From Rhodoferax saidenbachensis (GTDB lineage: Bacteria > Pseudomonadota > Gammaproteobacteria > Burkholderiales > Burkholderiaceae_C), in NCBI RefSeq assembly GCF_001955715.1, contig NZ_CP019239.1, positions 2,480,001-2,544,000 on the forward strand: a stretch of 64,000 bases of DNA. Reading direction: 5' to 3'. The stretch's first letter is position 1, and every line of letters starts with the position of its first letter. Shown here piece by piece: positions 29,532 through 38,278 of the stretch. The notes under the pieces are model-generated. The model was not told the origin of the DNA and did no database searches. It saw only the letters and a program-made list of their open reading frames with translations. The position numbers and the translations under genes are program-made.

Positions 29532-30161
29532 TTATAACGGATCGCCCGCCCGCTCCAGATAGCTCTGCGCCATCAAGCCCAACTGCTTCTTGATCGCTTC
29601 CCGCTGCGCTACGGGCGGCAGCGTGGTCACCAGCACCTGGGCGGGGCCGATGAGGGAGGTGGTCAACACAAAGCTCACCAGGCTGGGGTCCTGAAAGCGC
29701 CGGTCGGTGCAACTGGCCAGCAGATCGCAGATGGCGAGCTGGGCGCGCTGCGTCATGGTGGCAGTCACCGCATCGCGGCCCTGGTCAGACGGGATGGCGT
29801 ACAGGGCCTGCGACACGTCAGAGCGCGCCAGCTTGGCGTCGATAAATGCATTCACCAAGGCATGCGCCATCTCGGCCGCCGTGCGAGCCCGGTGGCTGCG
29901 GCACACGGCTTCCATCTGACCGATCACGTCTTCCAGGTGCTGCTGCAGCACGGCTGCCAGCATCGCCTGTTTGTTGGGGTAGTACTGGTAGACCGAGCCC
30001 ACCGATACGCCGGCCCGCTCCGCCACGCGGGTGGTCGTGAGGCCATGGATGCCGTGCGACAGCAAAACCTGAATACTTGCTTCGTGAATGACCTTCAAAG
30101 TCTCTTGAGAACGCCGTTGGACTGGCGGTTTCCTTGGAGAAAGGCTAGGCTTGGTTGGCAT
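29532..30161 (-). CDS. TetR-family repressor
   Basis: 209 residues. DNA-binding domain: VIHEASIQVLLSHGIHGLTTTRVAERAGVSVGSVYQYYPNKQAML. The C-terminal domain is the TetR_C type found in AcrR-like regulators (FIDAKLARSDVSQALYAI). It is divergent from the SDR gene with about 70 bases between the starts, which is AT-rich and probably contains the operator. It is the gene closest to the thioesterase remnant. Confidence 0.92.
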   Translation of the reverse strand: MPTKPSLSPRKPPVQRRSQETLKVIHEASIQVLLSHGIHGLTTTRVAERAGVSVGSVYQYYPNKQAMLAAVLQQHLEDVIGQMEAVCRSHRARTAAEMAHALVNAFIDAKLARSDVSQALYAIPSDQGRDAVTATMTQRAQLAICDLLASCTDRRFQDPSLVSFVLTTSLIGPAQVLVTTLPPVAQREAIKKQLGLMAQSYLERAGDPL

Positions 30162-30234
30162 GGTGGAATGCGAATATCAAAACTGAATTATTGTTCATAT
30201 TATTCCGTCCTCACTAATTTTTTTGAAGCCTCTC

Positions 30235-31128
30235 ATGCACAAAACCATTCTGATCACCGGTGCCACCTCCGGCCTGGGCCTGGCCCTGGCGCAGCGCCTG
30301 TCTACCCAACCCGGCCTGCATCTGGTGTTGCCCGTGCGCAATGCCCAACGCGCAGAACAGCTGCGCGCCGCCCTGCCCCATGCCAGCCTCAGTACCCCGC
30401 TGCTGGATCTGGCGCGCCTGGACAGTGTGCGCAGCTTCGCGCCGCAATTGTCGGCACCGTTGGACGCAGTCATGTTCAATGCCGGCGTGCAATCGGCCGA
30501 CGCGGTGATCCGCACCGCCGACGGTCTGGAGCAGAGCTTTGCGGTCAACCATCTGTCCCACCACGTGCTGCTGCGTGCACTGGAACCTCTGCTCCAGCCC
30601 GATGCCATCGTGGGCTGGACGGCCAGCGGTACGCATGATCCGAAAGACCGCGTTGCCAAGAACTTCGGCTTTCTGGGTGCCCACTACCTGGCACCCGAGG
30701 CGCTGGCCCAGGGCCAATACGCCAGTGCGCCCAATGCGGCCCAGATCAACCGCGATGCCTACGCCAGCTCCAAGGGGCTCAACGTGTTGTCGGCACGCCA
30801 CTTTGCGGCCCGCGAGCTTGGCCAGCGCCGCTATTTCTCCTACGACCCTGGCCTGATGGCCGGCACAGGCCTGGCGCGCGAGCAAGGGGTGCTGGTCAAT
30901 CTGGTGTGGAAGTACGTGATGCCCGTGGTGAGCAAGATGCTCAAGGGCACGAGCACGCCGCAAGGCTCTGCGCAGTTGCTCGCCCGCATTTTGCTGGGGC
31001 AGCACGCACTGCCCAATGGCGCGTATGTGGAGTTCAGCGGCACACAGAACCCGCCCTACCTACCGGCACAGGAGTCGATCTATACCGAGCAACTGATGGC
31101 CTTCAGCGACCGCTATATCTTTGCGTAA
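30235..31128 (+). CDS. Short-chain dehydrogenase, protochlorophyllide-reductase-like subgroup
   Basis: 297 residues. Cofactor site TGATSGLGLALAQRL, NAG in FNAGVQ, then AVNHLSHHVLL and the catalytic Tyr/Lys in YASSKGLNVL. The NHLGHF-like motif and the long C-terminal part resemble retinol dehydrogenase/POR-like SDRs, which act on lipophilic ketones or alcohols. I chose the ATG at 30235; a TTG at 30223 is possible. Divergent from, and probably repressed by, the TetR gene. Confidence 0.88.
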   Translation: MHKTILITGATSGLGLALAQRLSTQPGLHLVLPVRNAQRAEQLRAALPHASLSTPLLDLARLDSVRSFAPQLSAPLDAVMFNAGVQSADAVIRTADGLEQSFAVNHLSHHVLLRALEPLLQPDAIVGWTASGTHDPKDRVAKNFGFLGAHYLAPEALAQGQYASAPNAAQINRDAYASSKGLNVLSARHFAARELGQRRYFSYDPGLMAGTGLAREQGVLVNLVWKYVMPVVSKMLKGTSTPQGSAQLLARILLGQHALPNGAYVEFSGTQNPPYLPAQESIYTEQLMAFSDRYIFA

Positions 31129-31191
31129 ACCGGGGCGCACACGCCCGCGCAGGGGTGTGCGCGACAGCGTGAAGCAGGCAGCCTGGCCCTC

Positions 31192-31716
31192 CTACACACC
31201 GGCAACCTTGGGCCGGTTCGCTAAATAGGCTTCGATTTGGGGAAGCAAGGCCTCGCGGCGTGCCAGGCTTTCCCTGGGCCATAGTGCGTCCCTGTCGTAG
31301 TACGCATCAAAGACGGGCGCATCCCCGGTCAGTACAACCCAGGGCTGCTTGGATTGGACAAAGATGTGCACATCTGGGGGCAGTGTGTCAGGGCAATCCA
31401 GCGTCCCTACGCGCACAAATTTGGCAATAGGACCGGTGCCTGCGTAATGGCTCCACACGGCAACTTTACAGATGGGGCAGCGGGCGACCTTTTGCCCCAT
31501 TCTGCTTTCTGTTGGCGTGTGCACGATTTCTGGTTCCATGCCCAGATTCACCACCCGGTCGGACTCAATCATCGCGTTCAGCGCGAACGCGGAGCCTGAT
31601 TCGCGCTGGCACCACCGGCAGTGGCAGCAATGAACAAACATCGGGGCCATGGTCATGCGGTAGCGAACCGCCTTGCAACCACAACCACCCTCAAGGGGGT
31701 AGATAACGGGAAGGGG
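31192..31716 (-). CDS. GFA-family zinc protein
   Basis: About 174 residues of the glutathione-dependent formaldehyde-activating (GFA) family. Zinc ligands are visible as GGCGCKAVRY, CCHCRWCQ and CPICKVAVW. Most members have no proven activity. The start is uncertain: an ATG at 31752 is also in frame. It is the last gene before the thioesterase 3' end. Confidence 0.82.
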   Translation of the reverse strand, partial: PLPVIYPLEGGCGCKAVRYRMTMAPMFVHCCHCRWCQRESGSAFALNAMIESDRVVNLGMEPEIVHTPTESRMGQKVARCPICKVAVWSHYAGTGPIAKFVRVGTLDCPDTLPPDVHIFVQSKQPWVVLTGDAPVFDAYYDRDALWPRESLARREALLPQIEAYLANRPKVAGV

Positions 31717-31769
31717 CATCGCGCTATGGTACTGCGCGAATGGCGGGGCCATCGGCCACTCGAAGTGCC

Positions 31770-32597
31770 CTAGGCCCGCTTGCGCACAAACAGGCTTTGC
31801 GTGGCCCGCCCGATCAGCCCGGCCTCGTCATACAGCGCCGACTCGGCCAGTCCACCGCCGTGGCTGGAGAGGTGGGTGCGGGCATCCAGGCAGATCCACT
31901 CGCCCACGGGTTTTCGCAGCAGGTTGATGGTGAGGTCGGAGTTGACGAACAGGTGCGTCGACAAATCCAGCACGGCGCTGATGCCGTTGCCCGAATCAGC
32001 CGCCACCGCCACACGCTGGTACGGGCCGGGCGTGTGCCCCGCCACCAGCGGGTAACGAAAGCGAAACCACACGGCACTGGGGCCACCGAACATGCGGCCG
32101 ACCGCCACGCGGGTCTCCATCAGGTCGGGGTAACTGATCGCGTCGTGCAGAAACTGCATGCGCTGCGGCGTGGCATCGGCGGGTGGTTGGGGCGCCAGCG
32201 GCAGCGGGTGGCCGGGCAGGCCATCGGGAAGGGCCACGTCGTCCTCGCGCTGGAACAGGGCGGTAGCGCGCATCAGCTCTTTGCCACCGGCCAGCACCAC
32301 GGCCGAGAAGTGCCCGGCGTTGCGGCCCACATAGTCTTCCTGCACACGCACCTCGACATCGCCAATCGGCACCGGGCGCAGCAGGTTGGCCGTCAGGCGC
32401 GCCATGTGTTGCAGGCCGTGGGTCTGCGCGGCCGCCTCCAGTGCGTAGCTCACCAGCGCAATGGGCGGACCAGCATGTTGCTGCTGCAGATCCCACGGAC
32501 CTCGCGTGAGAACACTGGCGCGAAAGCGGTTGTCGCCCAGCGCGGTGAACGCGGCCTCGGGCATGGGTTCATGGGTGCTTTGCGTGGCGTCTGACAT
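31770..32597 (-). CDS. Acyl-CoA thioesterase-like protein (double hotdog)
   Basis: 275 residues with the double hotdog architecture of TesB-type thioesterases: first half RGPWDLQQQHAGPPIALVSYALEAAAQ...RPVPIGDVEVRVQ, second half GNGISAVLDLSTHLFVNSDLTINLLRKPVGEWICLDARTHLSSHGGGLAESALYDEAGLIGRATQSLFV. It probably hydrolyses acyl-CoA. AGGAG is 9 bases before the ATG. A partial copy of the 3' end lies at 29417-29520. Confidence 0.85.
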   Translation of the reverse strand: MSDATQSTHEPMPEAAFTALGDNRFRASVLTRGPWDLQQQHAGPPIALVSYALEAAAQTHGLQHMARLTANLLRPVPIGDVEVRVQEDYVGRNAGHFSAVVLAGGKELMRATALFQREDDVALPDGLPGHPLPLAPQPPADATPQRMQFLHDAISYPDLMETRVAVGRMFGGPSAVWFRFRYPLVAGHTPGPYQRVAVAADSGNGISAVLDLSTHLFVNSDLTINLLRKPVGEWICLDARTHLSSHGGGLAESALYDEAGLIGRATQSLFVRKRA

Positions 32598-32611
32598 GCT
32601 CAGTTACTCCT

Positions 32612-32669
32612 GTTTTGATAGCTGCTTGCGCATATTCCATATGGGCTGGAGGCCGATTTGACTTAAAAA
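32612..32669. repeat. AGCTGCTTGCGC-family dispersed repeat
   Basis: TTTTGATAGCTGCTTGCGCA, a short dyad (TTCCATATGGGCTGGAGG) and a T/A-rich tail. It lies between the thioesterase start and the EamA stop and overlaps the last codons of the latter. Confidence 0.85.
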
Positions 32670-33739
32670 TGCGGGTGCCGGTGGTGGATATCGGGAAAAT
32701 GCGCGTGGCTGTGCTGCAGCGTGGTGTGCTGGTGCGCATGGGTGTGCGGCTCCACGCCGTCCCACGCAAACGCATGGCTGTGCTGGTGGTGCGCATCGTG
32801 CCGGTGGCTGTGGCCGTGCAGCAGCGCATCGTGTGCATGGTCGTGGGCGTGGTGCTCGCTCAGGTGCAGCCAGACGCCCGCCGCCATCAGCGCCGCAGCC
32901 GCCCAGAACACGGTGTTGGTGGGTTCGCCAAACACCACCACCGAGAGCAAGGCCCCGACAAACGGCGCGGTGGAAAAGTACGCCCCGGTGCGCGCCGTGC
33001 CCAGCCCGCGCAAGGCCAGCACAAACAGCACCAGGCTCAGGCCATAGCCCAAGAACCCCACCAGCAACGCGGACGACAGCAGCCCCGCCGTGGGCCAGGC
33101 AGCCCCCAGCGCAAAGCCCAGTGCGGTGTTGACACAGCCCGCCACCAGCCCTTTGCTGCCCGCAATAAACAGCGCGTCTGATGCAGAGACCTTGCGCGTG
33201 AGGTTGTTGTCGATAGCCCAGCAAAGGCACGCGCCCGCCAAGGCCAGCGGGCCGATGCCGGAGACCGATGCATCCCCGCCGGGCCACGCCAGCACGGCAC
33301 CGCCCGCAACAATCAGCGCCATGCCCAGCACGATGCGCCGGTCCGTACTCTCGCGAAACACCAGCCACGCCAGCACCGCCGTCAGCACCGCCTCCAGGTT
33401 CAGAAAAAGCGACGCCGTGGCTGCCGTGGTGTGGGCCAGCCCGACCATCAGCAGCAACGGCCCCAGCACGCCGCCGAAGGTTATGGCGCCCAGCAACCAG
33501 GGCCACTCCTGTGGCGGCAGCCCCGCAGGTTTCCAGCCCCGGTCACGCAGCAGTCGCAGCAGCGTCAGCCCCAGGCCACTGCCCAGATAGAGCAGTCCGG
33601 CCAGCAGAAAAGGCGACGTGGCGGCCAGCCCCTCCCCCATCAATTGTTTGGCGAACGGTGTGCTGGCGCCAAACAAAATAGCCGCGCCCAATGCGGGCCA
33701 GGCCGCGCGGTGCAGTGATACGGAATGTGTGTGGCGCAT
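32663..33739 (-). CDS. EamA-family transporter with histidine-rich tail, linked to CadR
   Basis: 358 residues. Ten membrane segments in two EamA repeats up to about residue 293, then a cytoplasmic tail of about 65 residues with more than 20 histidines (HHAHDHAHDALLHGHSHRHD and further H-x-H runs). The tail is a metal-binding sequence as found in zinc and nickel transporters. The gene starts 6 bases after the stop of the CadR-like regulator, so the two form an operon. This suggests a role in divalent metal export or metal-dependent metabolite export, not recognised for EamA proteins in general. Confidence 0.87.
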   Translation of the reverse strand: MRHTHSVSLHRAAWPALGAAILFGASTPFAKQLMGEGLAATSPFLLAGLLYLGSGLGLTLLRLLRDRGWKPAGLPPQEWPWLLGAITFGGVLGPLLLMVGLAHTTAATASLFLNLEAVLTAVLAWLVFRESTDRRIVLGMALIVAGGAVLAWPGGDASVSGIGPLALAGACLCWAIDNNLTRKVSASDALFIAGSKGLVAGCVNTALGFALGAAWPTAGLLSSALLVGFLGYGLSLVLFVLALRGLGTARTGAYFSTAPFVGALLSVVVFGEPTNTVFWAAAALMAAGVWLHLSEHHAHDHAHDALLHGHSHRHDAHHQHSHAFAWDGVEPHTHAHQHTTLQHSHAHFPDIHHRHPHF

Positions 33740-33745
33740 AGTGGT

Positions 33746-34177
33746 TCAACCCAGATGGGTATGCCGCTCGGGCCGGGCCTCGGTCTCCATAGCCGCCAGC
33801 CCTTGCAGGATGCCGCAGGCGTCCACCGCCTGATCAGACGTGCAGCGCTCGCGCAGGGCGGCCAGTTGTTCCTTCAGGTGGGTCAGCTCGCGGATGCGTT
33901 CGTCCACGTGGGTGATGTGCTGGTCAAACACGGCGTTGATGGCGCCGCACCCTTGGTCGGGCGCATCGGCCAGGCCCAGCAGCGTGTGGATTTCTTCGTG
34001 GCTCATGTCCAGCGCGCGGCAGTTGCGGATAAAGCGCAGCCGCTCCAGATGCGCAGGGCCGTAGATGCGGAAGTTGCCCTCGGTACGCCCCGGCTCGGGC
34101 AGCAGACCGGCCTTCTCGTAATACCGCACCGTCTCCACCGTGCATTGCGCCACCTGTGCCAGTTCACCTATTTTCAT
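33746..34177 (-). CDS. cadR: MerR-family Cd(II)/Pb(II)-responsive regulator
   Basis: 143 residues. MerR helix-turn-helix (MKIGELAQVAQCTVETVRYYEKAGLLPEPGRTEGNFRIY), a dimerisation helix, and the metal loop CTSDQAVDACGIL with two Cys, plus the earlier Cys in DQGCGAIN. This Cys pattern is that of the CadR/PbrR group. A histidine pair at the C-terminus (RHTHLG) may add ligands. GGAGG precedes the ATG. It is divergent from the P-type ATPase gene and controls it through the spaced promoter at 34196-34227. Confidence 0.92.
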   Translation of the reverse strand: MKIGELAQVAQCTVETVRYYEKAGLLPEPGRTEGNFRIYGPAHLERLRFIRNCRALDMSHEEIHTLLGLADAPDQGCGAINAVFDQHITHVDERIRELTHLKEQLAALRERCTSDQAVDACGILQGLAAMETEARPERHTHLG

Positions 34178-34195
34178 GGAGCCTCCAGAAATGTC

Positions 34196-34227
34196 TTGAC
34201 CCTATAGTAGCTTCAGGTTGCCTAATG
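34196..34227 (+). promoter_or_regulatory. MerR-type promoter of the metal ATPase
   Basis: TTGACC (-35) is followed by a long 20-base spacer holding the dyad CCTATAGTAGCTTCAGG and then CTAATG (-10). Over-long spacers with this dyad are the hallmark of MerR-activated Cd/Pb promoters such as pbrA and cadA. Confidence 0.75.
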
Positions 34228-34251
34228 GATGGGAATTCACCAAAAAGCCCT

Positions 34252-36528
34252 ATGTCCACCCAGCACAATCACGAGGCCCATGGCCACGACCACCGCCATG
34301 ACCACGGCCATTCACACCCGGAACCACACACCCATGCCCACGGCGGTGATGCCTGCTGCGGTACCAGTGAAGCCCCGCCCATGGCACCGCTCGCGCCCCC
34401 CGCAGCCAAGGCAGACGGTGTGCAAACCCCTATCCGTATCCTGCAGATGGACTGCCCGACCGAAGAGGCGCTCTTGCGCAAGAAGCTGGGCGGCATGGCC
34501 GGCGTGACAGGGCTGGAGTTCAACCTGATGCAGCGCGTGCTGACCGTGACCCACGCGCCGCAAGCGATAGAGCCCATCCTGGCCGCAGTGCGCACGCTGG
34601 GCTTCACGCCCGAAATTGCCACCGGTGCAGCAGCCCAGGAATCATCGGCACCCCAGCCCGCCAAACCCTGGTGGCCGCTGGCGCTGGCAGGCGTGGCGGC
34701 CATTGCGTCTGAAGCCGCGCACTGGGCCGGAATGCCGGAATGGCTGGCCGCCGCGCTCGCGCTGGTCGCGGTCGCGTTGAGCGGTATCACGACCTACAAA
34801 AAGGGCTGGATTGCCATCCGCAATGGCAACCTCAACATCAACGCGCTCATGAGCATCGCCGTGACCGGCGCGCTCTTACTGGGCCAGTGGCCCGAGGCGG
34901 CCATGGTCATGGTGCTGTTCACCATTGCCGAGCTGATCGAAGCCCAGTCGCTGGACCGCGCGCGCAACGCCATCCGCGGCCTGCTGCAGCTCGCCCCCGA
35001 ACGCGCCACCGTGTTGCAGGCAGACGGCACCTGGCAAGACGTGGCGGCCAAAACCGTGGCCGTGGGTGCGCGTGTGCGTATCAAGCCCGGCGAACGCATC
35101 GCACTGGACGGCACCATCACCAGCGGGCGCTCCACCATCGACCAGGCCCCCATCACGGGTGAAAGCCTGCCTGTGGAAAAGGCCGAGGGCGACACGGTGT
35201 TTGCCGGCACCATCAATGCGTCCGGCTCGTTTGAATACACCGTGACCGCCGCCGCCAGCGACAGCACGCTGGCGCGCATCATCCACGCCGTGGAAGAGGC
35301 GCAAGGCGCACGCGCACCCACGCAGCGTTTTGTCGACCAGTTCGCGCGTATCTACACGCCCGTGGTGTTTGCGCTGGCGCTGGGCGTGGCCGTATTGCCG
35401 CCGCTGCTGCTGGGCGGTGTCTGGTTTGACTGGATCTACAAAGCCTTGGTCTTGCTGGTCATCGCCTGCCCGTGTGCTCTGGTCATCTCCACGCCGGTCA
35501 CCATCGTCAGCGGTCTGGCGGCTGCGGCGCGCCAAGGCATTCTGATCAAGGGCGGCGTCTATCTGGAAGAGGGGCGCCGCCTGACCTGGCTGGCACTCGA
35601 CAAGACCGGCACCATCACCCACGGCAAGCCCGCACAAACCGACTGTGTAGTGCTCAGCAGCATGGACAGCGCCGATCTGCGCAGCCTGGCCGCCAGCCTG
35701 GCGGCCCGCTCCGACCACCCGGTCTCCAAAGCGCTGGCACAAGCCGCCGAACGGGATGGTGTGGCACTGCGCGCGGTGGATGCGTTTGCCGCACTGCCCG
35801 GCCGTGGCACCCAAGGCGTGATCGACGGCAGGCTGCTCTACCTGGGCAACCACCGCCTGATCCACGAACAAGGCCGCTGCTCTGACGCACTCGAAGCGCG
35901 CCTGTCGGCGCTGGAGCAGCAAGGCAAGACGGTCATCCTGCTGGCAGACGAACGAGAAGTGCACGGCATGTTTGCCGTAGCCGACACGGTGAAAGAAAGC
36001 AGCCGCCAGGCGATTGCCGAGTTACACGCGCTGGGCATCCAAACCATCATGCTGACGGGCGACAACGTCCACACCGCCCAGGCCATCGCCGCGCAGGTGG
36101 GCATTGATGAAGCGCGTGGTGACCTGTTGCCCGAAGACAAACTCAAAGCCATCGAAGCCAAGATCAGCACCGGCGGGGCCGTGGGCATGGTGGGCGACGG
36201 CATCAACGACGCCCCCGCCCTGGCCCGCGCAGACATCGGTTTTGCCATGGGCGCCGCAGGCACCGGCACCGCGATTGAGACGGCCGACGTGGCGCTGATG
36301 GACGACGACCTGCGCAAGCTGCCGCGCTTCGTGCGCCTGTCGCGCCGCACGCATGCGCTGCTGGTGCAAAACATCGCGCTGGCGCTGGGCATCAAGGCGG
36401 TTTTTTTGGTACTCACACTCACCGGCGCAGGCACCATGTGGATGGCCGTGTTTGCAGATGTGGGCGCGAGTCTGCTGGTGGTAGCGAACGGCTTGCGGCT
36501 GCTGAGGAAGCCTGCCGCCGCAGGCTAA
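34252..36528 (+). CDS. cadA: Cd/Zn/Pb-exporting P1B-type ATPase
   Basis: About 758 residues. A histidine-rich N-terminus (HNHEAHGHDHRHDHGHSH) and a Cys pair (DACCGTS) come before a degenerate metal-binding domain (LQMDCPTEEA). Core motifs: TGES in the actuator domain, CPC in the sixth membrane helix near residue 405, phosphorylation site DKTGTITHG near 449, SDHP, and GDGINDAPALA near 648. The CPC type with this N-terminus exports Zn(II), Cd(II) or Pb(II). I chose the ATG at 34252 because the upstream ATG at 34225 lies inside the -10 region. It is regulated by the divergent CadR. Confidence 0.94.
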   Translation: MSTQHNHEAHGHDHRHDHGHSHPEPHTHAHGGDACCGTSEAPPMAPLAPPAAKADGVQTPIRILQMDCPTEEALLRKKLGGMAGVTGLEFNLMQRVLTVTHAPQAIEPILAAVRTLGFTPEIATGAAAQESSAPQPAKPWWPLALAGVAAIASEAAHWAGMPEWLAAALALVAVALSGITTYKKGWIAIRNGNLNINALMSIAVTGALLLGQWPEAAMVMVLFTIAELIEAQSLDRARNAIRGLLQLAPERATVLQADGTWQDVAAKTVAVGARVRIKPGERIALDGTITSGRSTIDQAPITGESLPVEKAEGDTVFAGTINASGSFEYTVTAAASDSTLARIIHAVEEAQGARAPTQRFVDQFARIYTPVVFALALGVAVLPPLLLGGVWFDWIYKALVLLVIACPCALVISTPVTIVSGLAAAARQGILIKGGVYLEEGRRLTWLALDKTGTITHGKPAQTDCVVLSSMDSADLRSLAASLAARSDHPVSKALAQAAERDGVALRAVDAFAALPGRGTQGVIDGRLLYLGNHRLIHEQGRCSDALEARLSALEQQGKTVILLADEREVHGMFAVADTVKESSRQAIAELHALGIQTIMLTGDNVHTAQAIAAQVGIDEARGDLLPEDKLKAIEAKISTGGAVGMVGDGINDAPALARADIGFAMGAAGTGTAIETADVALMDDDLRKLPRFVRLSRRTHALLVQNIALALGIKAVFLVLTLTGAGTMWMAVFADVGASLLVVANGLRLLRKPAAAG

Positions 36529-36531
36529 AAC

Positions 36532-36592
36532 GCTATCAAAAGAAGAGCTGGTTGCGCAATACCCACGAGGGCCGGAGGCCATTTTGATGCCT
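36532..36592. repeat. AGCTGCTTGCGC-family dispersed repeat between convergent genes
   Basis: GCTATCAAAAGAAGAGCTGG, TTGCGCA, GGGCCGGAGGCC dyad, TTTTGATGCC. It lies just after the ATPase stop. Confidence 0.85.
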
Positions 36593-36639
36593 AAACCCCA
36601 TATCGCACGCCCCTCCACAGGGGGTACGCCGCCTTGGGC

Positions 36640-38262
36640 TCACGCCTGGCGCGGCAGCGTCACGGTGATGGCGGTGGTATTGCTGCTGTCATCCACGGCC
36701 AGGCTGATACCACCGTTTTGCGCCTCGCTGAGCAGCTTGGCCGAGTAGGTTCCGAGGCCGGTGCCGCCCTGCTTTCCGACGGTCACGAACTTCTCGAAAA
36801 AGCGTTCGCGAATGGCAGCGGGAACCGCACCGACATTGCGCACCACGACGCGCAGCGGGTCTTCGTCAAAAAGCGTGATGCTGATGGTGCTGCCTTCAGG
36901 CGCCGCTTCGCACGCGTTTTTCACCAGGTTCTGGAAGAGCGAATAACACAGCGTTCCCTCCCCCAAGGCACGCGGCGAATCGTTACCGGCGGCGCCATCC
37001 ACGGCCACCGAGATGGTCACACCCTTGCTGGAAAAGGCCTGCCGGTTCAGTTCGGCCACCCGGCGCAGGATGGCGGTCAGATCTACCGGTTCGGCGCGCA
37101 GCACAAAACGCCCGGTCTCCATCTTCAGCAGTTCGGAGGACATGTTGACGATATTCATGATCGTCATCGCAGTGTCTTCCAGCAGTTTGAACGTTTCAAC
37201 CTGACTGCGTGTCACGTCCTTATCCGCCATCATGCCCTGCAACAGTCCCAGGACGCCGGCCAGCGGCCCCTTGATATCGTGGCGCGTGATGTGCTCCACC
37301 TGTTCACGCAGGCGTGCGGTTTCCACCATGCCATCGAAATCCGCCTGCATGGACTTGCGCAACTGCACGTAACGCATGAAGTTGCGCACGCGGGGCTTGA
37401 GCAGCTCGGGATTGATGGGCTTGGTGATGAAGTCCACAGCCCCCAGCTCCATGCCCTTGGCGTGGGCGTCAGAGGTCGTCAGCGCAGTCACGAAGATCAC
37501 CGGGGTGGATTCGGAGTTGGGGTGCTCACGCATGCGTTTGGCCACTTCAAAACCATCCATGCCCGGCATCATCACATCGAGCAGCACCAGGTCTGGCGGC
37601 TCGTCCGAGCTGCAGATTTCCAGCGCCTTGGCCCCGTTGGGCGCCAGCCGCACGCGGTACTCGTCTTTCAGCAGGTGGCCCAGCAAGGTCAGGTTGTCCG
37701 GCGTGTCGTCCACAATCAGCACGGTCATACGTGCGTCCTCTTCAGCAGCTTCAGGTGCCGCCGGCGCCGTCACGCCATAAAAGCCCGATGACTCTTTTTG
37801 GGGTACGGGTGCTTCATCTTCTGGCTCTGCGGCTGCCACCATCCTGCGGTGTTTGACTGCCAATGCCCGCTCCAGCCGCTGACCCAACTGGTTGGGTGAA
37901 TACGGTTTGAGCAGCATGGCGCTGACGCCACTGGCCACCGCAGTCTCCACGTGGCGGCGCTCTGCCTCCGCCGTGATCATCACAAATGGCAAGCTGAAAA
38001 GCCGCTCGTCGGCACGCACTTCCTTCAGGAGCTCAATGCCGGTCATGACCGGCATGTTCCAGTCGGACAGCACCATGTCCACCTGCTGGTTGCGCAAGAT
38101 GCGCATGGCCTCCATGCCATCGTTGGCTGTGATGATTTTTTCTGCCCCCAACAGCCGAAGCTGGTTCACCGTGACACGCCGCATCGTGTCGAAGTCATCC
38201 ACCACCAGGTAGGTCTTGCGCTTGTCCAGTTGGGAAGCACCAGGTTCGTCAAAAAGGGACAT
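36640..38262 (-). CDS. Histidine kinase with two N-terminal receiver domains
   Basis: 540 residues: CheY-like receiver 1 (Asp67 in VLSDWNMPVMTG), receiver 2 (VLIVDDTPDN, Asp in VLLDVMMPGMDG), then a kinase core with the phospho-acceptor His in RHDIKGPLAG near residue 327, N box LVKNACEAAP, and G box GTGLGTYSAKLL. No sensor domain, so it takes its input by phosphotransfer, presumably from the hybrid kinase whose gene ends 16 bases upstream. GGAG lies 7 bases before the ATG. It is the last gene of the four-gene sensory operon. Confidence 0.9.
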   Translation of the reverse strand: MSLFDEPGASQLDKRKTYLVVDDFDTMRRVTVNQLRLLGAEKIITANDGMEAMRILRNQQVDMVLSDWNMPVMTGIELLKEVRADERLFSLPFVMITAEAERRHVETAVASGVSAMLLKPYSPNQLGQRLERALAVKHRRMVAAAEPEDEAPVPQKESSGFYGVTAPAAPEAAEEDARMTVLIVDDTPDNLTLLGHLLKDEYRVRLAPNGAKALEICSSDEPPDLVLLDVMMPGMDGFEVAKRMREHPNSESTPVIFVTALTTSDAHAKGMELGAVDFITKPINPELLKPRVRNFMRYVQLRKSMQADFDGMVETARLREQVEHITRHDIKGPLAGVLGLLQGMMADKDVTRSQVETFKLLEDTAMTIMNIVNMSSELLKMETGRFVLRAEPVDLTAILRRVAELNRQAFSSKGVTISVAVDGAAGNDSPRALGEGTLCYSLFQNLVKNACEAAPEGSTISITLFDEDPLRVVVRNVGAVPAAIRERFFEKFVTVGKQGGTGLGTYSAKLLSEAQNGGISLAVDDSSNTTAITVTLPRQA

Positions 38263-38278
38263 GCACGCACTCCATGGG

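Noticed and set aside
29224..29712. 162-codon frame containing thioesterase-like residues
   Set aside because: The similarity is due to the 3' remnant only; the rest is out of frame with it, and it overlaps the TetR gene.
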